This document shows positions 61,594 through 64,000 of a stretch of 64,000 nt of DNA, piece after piece. The notes beneath the pieces are model-generated. The model was not told the DNA's origin. It was given only the letters and a program-made list of their open reading frames with translations, and did no database searches. Every line of letters begins with the position of its first letter. Within the stretch, counting starts at the first letter, position 1. Both the position numbers and the translations under genes were made by a program. Where the stretch lies: assembly GCF_900104155.1 (NCBI RefSeq), contig NZ_FMYB01000001.1, forward strand, positions 124,001 to 188,000, read 5' to 3'. This DNA comes from Butyrivibrio sp. INlla16 (lineage in GTDB: Bacteria; Bacillota; Clostridia; Lachnospirales; Lachnospiraceae).

Positions 61594-63024
61594 TTATTTG
61601 TTCCCTGTCTTTTTCTCATTCTTTGCAATAATGGGAAGCACAACTCCGAGTGCGGTAAGCACAAGAGGAGTGATTACATTAAGTGCAAAGGTAAAAGGAT
61701 CTGTATCATACATACCGAGAATGCAGCTTGCTGCAGTCACGATAAAGCACCATGCTCCGAAGAAAAGTGCAACACCCTGGTTCTTGACGAATCTGTACTC
61801 AGCGGGGAACTTATCACCTGCTTTTCTAAGTGCCATATACGCAAAGAACACCCAGAGATAACGAAGAGGCATACATACGGAATTGAGCTTTGTAAGCTGC
61901 TTAAGTACTGCTGCCGCACCGGGTACAAATGACTGAATAAGAATGATTGATCCTGAAAGAACCGCAACCATCTTGATTCCGTTTACATACGCACCGGCAT
62001 CATTTTTCTTAAGAAGACCTGAAGGGATGAACTCTCTTGCGTCCTCGTTATCGAGAAGCATACGAAGAGGTGCATCAATACTGATAACAAGAGTTGAGAG
62101 CTGGCCTATCATGTTGCATACAGCATAGATGATAAGAAGAAGATCACCTACATGATAGTAATTGCCAAGCTTCTGGAATGCCCAGTAGCTTCCGTTTGAA
62201 TTGTAAGCATTAAAACTCTCTGCAGATGCGTTGATCTCAGCAGGGTCGAACATCATACCCATTGAAATAGTTCCGAGAATAGCGCATACAACTACCATGA
62301 TAGCAAGTGTGATCATGGATCTGGGGAACCCTTTGCTGGGATTCTCAACCTTGTTTACGTAAGGAGAAATCTTCTCGCATCCGCCAACAGCAAATACAAG
62401 GATTGAAAGTGATGTGAAGTATTTAACATCAAACTGAGGGATAAGATTTTTCATCCCAAAGTCCATTGACACAAAGCCAGCATTCGGATTAATTGCCGGA
62501 GCTGCAAACATCATAAGGATATAAAGAATAGACATCACAAACATACTTGTTCCAGCAATTGTTGCAAGCTTCTTAAGAGGATTAAGACCTCTTGATGCAA
62601 CAAAGCAGAAAAGAAGAAGAATTGCAAAAGTCACAAGCTGAACAGCAAGTGTCGGGAATGTGTCGTATGTCTCACCGTTTCGGAAAATAGCCCAGCAAAG
62701 AGCCTTAAGACCGCCTGATGACTTTGACGCAATATAAGTGATATGGCATGCCCAGTAGGTCCAACCCGCGTAATAAGCAACCTTGGGACCTGTTGTACTG
62801 AGTATCCATGAGCTTACTCCACCGCCTGATGTTTTGAAAGCGGAGCCAAGCTCACCGACCATAAGTGCATAGGGAACAAAATAAAGTGCAAACATTAGTA
62901 TCCAGCTGAAGATAACCTGAATACCATTGAAGTAAACGAAACCATTTAATACGTTACCAAAGCCCCACACCGTAGAGAAGGCCATGAACGCCAAAGTGGT
63001 CCATTTCATACGTTTTGAATCCAT
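61594..63024 (-). CDS. APC-superfamily amino-acid permease
   Basis: A 476-aa transporter with about 12 membrane helices. The first helix segment (LAFMAFSTVWGFGNVLNGFVYFNG) has the unwound Gly-rich site typical of the amino acid-polyamine-organocation superfamily; FKTSGGGVSSWI and FAVGGCEKISPYVNKVENP are further family features. The pattern is closest to the glutamate/GABA antiporter-like (GadC/YjeM) branch; substrate not fixed. The C-terminus is short and basic (KNEKKTGNK). Own terminator, and 146 bases after the PHP gene, so probably transcribed alone. Confidence 0.9.
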   Translation of the reverse strand: MDSKRMKWTTLAFMAFSTVWGFGNVLNGFVYFNGIQVIFSWILMFALYFVPYALMVGELGSAFKTSGGGVSSWILSTTGPKVAYYAGWTYWACHITYIASKSSGGLKALCWAIFRNGETYDTFPTLAVQLVTFAILLLFCFVASRGLNPLKKLATIAGTSMFVMSILYILMMFAAPAINPNAGFVSMDFGMKNLIPQFDVKYFTSLSILVFAVGGCEKISPYVNKVENPSKGFPRSMITLAIMVVVCAILGTISMGMMFDPAEINASAESFNAYNSNGSYWAFQKLGNYYHVGDLLLIIYAVCNMIGQLSTLVISIDAPLRMLLDNEDAREFIPSGLLKKNDAGAYVNGIKMVAVLSGSIILIQSFVPGAAAVLKQLTKLNSVCMPLRYLWVFFAYMALRKAGDKFPAEYRFVKNQGVALFFGAWCFIVTAASCILGMYDTDPFTFALNVITPLVLTALGVVLPIIAKNEKKTGNK

Positions 63025-63170
63025 TTCTCTAACTACCTCCTAAAAATTCATAAATCTTTCGTTTGCAAAAACAGATTCGTTTTGAGTGCAACTTTTCAAG
63101 TTTACACCCGAATTATAAAAATGTCATCACTTAGTTTCAAAAATGGTTGATATTGAATAAAAACAGACGA

Positions 63171-63941
63171 TTAATGCATTATCACAGGAAGCGTATGCTC
63201 CTTGGAAAAAGTTGTTTGAGCAGCTGAACTCTCAACCGGTACAAATTTGGTATCCTTTGACTCGGGATTGATTCTAATCATCGGTGTTCCGTCACCCGCC
63301 ATAAAAGCCTTAACATATTCATCAATGTTATTTATTTTGTAAGGAAAACTCATCGCTCCCATGGAAAGCTGCGGGAAGGAATGAATGTCGGATCCGGCTG
63401 ACATAAGGAAATTGTGTTCTTTTGCAAATAGATAGCCGAGAGCATTCTGCCAGTCAGGGTTGTTGGAGTTATAAATCTCCGCTCCGTCGCAAACGGAAGG
63501 CGTCAGATGAATAGCAGACAAATAGCCCCTTTCTCGATAGGGATGCGCCTGTATCATGATACCGCCCGCCTGATGAACAAGATCGTATACCTCTTTTCTG
63601 GACTTCTCCATGATATTTTCATTATCAAGAAGCCAGTTTTTATCAACTCCGTAAAGAAGATATTCGTCGCCCTCAAAGTTGAATTCTATGCCGAACATAA
63701 CTGTAAAATCAAGTCCATCGGCAGCAGCAAGTGCATGTTCATAGCCGCTGCAATACTGCTCCACTCTATTTTCCCAAGGCAGCGCCTTAGGAATACAGCT
63801 GTTTCCGTTAAAAAAGTGATCTGTTACAATCAGGCCACTGTAACCAAGATCCATCATATATTCAATGTAGTCACCGGCCGGCGTACTTGAGCAGGCACTC
63901 GCCTCCATTGTGTGTAAGTGCGTTTCGTAAAGGTATCCCAT
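63171..63941 (-). CDS. PHP-family phosphoesterase
   Basis: About 256 aa from the start at 63941 (AGAGGAT seven bases upstream). The metal-binding PHP motifs are visible in order: ETHLHTMEAS (residues 6-15), GLIVTDHFFNG, FGIEFNFEG, MIQAHPYRERG and MSAGSDIHSF. PHP proteins use a trinuclear metal site to hydrolyse phosphomonoesters or diesters such as histidinol phosphate, nucleotides or pAp. The length fits the stand-alone PHP group with unknown substrate. Its ribosome site overlaps the stop of the preceding gene, so the two are co-transcribed. Confidence 0.9.
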   Translation of the reverse strand: MGYLYETHLHTMEASACSSTPAGDYIEYMMDLGYSGLIVTDHFFNGNSCIPKALPWENRVEQYCSGYEHALAAADGLDFTVMFGIEFNFEGDEYLLYGVDKNWLLDNENIMEKSRKEVYDLVHQAGGIMIQAHPYRERGYLSAIHLTPSVCDGAEIYNSNNPDWQNALGYLFAKEHNFLMSAGSDIHSFPQLSMGAMSFPYKINNIDEYVKAFMAGDGTPMIRINPESKDTKFVPVESSAAQTTFSKEHTLPVIMH

Positions 63942-63945
63942 ATTT

Positions 63946-64000
63946 TTATCCTCTCGGAAAGTCATCATGAATCAGTCCCAAGTCATAGTCCTGATCGTCA
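63946..64000 (-). CDS. C-terminal fragment of a gene continuing past the window
   Basis: The minus strand reads an open frame ending ...DYDLGLIHDDFPRG with a TAA at 63948-63946, four bases before the PHP start codon. This close coupling supports a real upstream gene, but only 17 residues are visible and no family can be assigned. Confidence 0.5.
   Translation of the reverse strand, partial: DDQDYDLGLIHDDFPRG

Noticed and set aside
1-64000. tRNA and rRNA genes
   Set aside because: No cloverleaf with a TTCGANNC arm or rRNA-like conserved stretch was recognised by eye; a tRNAscan run would be decisive.

Overview
The window reads as a chromosome segment of an anaerobic, Gram-positive Lachnospiraceae bacterium (Butyrivibrio/Pseudobutyrivibrio-like; the genus is an inference). 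The reasons are the moderate G+C, strong AGGAGG-type ribosome sites, oxygen defence by rubrerythrin plus desulfoferrodoxin, a Cna_B/pilin-type surface locus, a domain-swapped GH3 beta-glucosidase of the type known from rumen Butyrivibrio, DUF5716/DUF5717-like proteins, and many small lineage-specific membrane proteins. Nearly all genes lie on the minus strand; the exceptions are the LacI/ABC sugar locus, a toxin-antitoxin pair and one insertion sequence.

Layout, left to right. 1-10911: surface locus (all minus) with a giant 2054-aa sortase-type adhesin, a coiled-coil protein with a lysine-rich tail, a signal peptidase I and a second paralogous adhesin running off the left edge. A c-di-GMP-I riboswitch with a terminator stands immediately before the giant adhesin gene. 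11440-12850: infC-rpmI-rplT with an attenuated leader and an ATT start codon for infC. 12936-15228: purA and a membrane-tethered HAD protein. 15420-16634: secreted SGNH-fold protein. 16917-24588: carbohydrate locus with a GH13_18 phosphorylase and P-loop kinase (minus) divergent from a LacI regulator and a three-gene ABC importer (plus); a shared operator-like motif links the two sides. 24682-32194: free-methionine-sulfoxide reductase, a small Ig-like secreted protein, GH3 glucosidase, purB and purF. 32404-39372: a tightly overlapped four-gene cassette of uncharacterised proteins (DUF5717-like, DUF5716-like actin/Hsp70-fold protein, a helical-repeat protein, a coiled-coil membrane protein). 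39522-44327: MacAB-type ABC exporter operon with two different permeases.

44328-44975 is a non-coding stretch holding a ~380-bp imperfect inverted repeat. 44976-47096 is htpG with a CIRCE element. 47382-49975 is accessory DNA: a DUF3990-type toxin, its HTH partner and an IS630-family element with a programmed-frameshift signature. 50071-56939: secreted beta-helix protein, parvulin-like lipoprotein, FAD oxidoreductase, SCP2-like protein with a histone-H1-like tail, a 2-isopropylmalate synthase fused to an AraC-type DNA-binding domain, and desulfoferrodoxin. 56975-58956: rubrerythrin and a second, intact IS630 element. 59000-64000: a DUF4173/XRE/DUF2975 membrane module, an APC amino-acid permease, a PHP-family phosphoesterase and the tail of one more gene.

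The most unusual items are the LeuA-AraC fusion, the DUF5717/DUF5716 cassette, the riboswitch-controlled adhesin locus, the large inverted repeat near 44.57 kb, and a structured leader that buries the ribosome site of the GH3 gene. Four copies of a short hairpin repeat sit in gene junctions, and two of them appear to supply the ribosome-binding site of the next gene.
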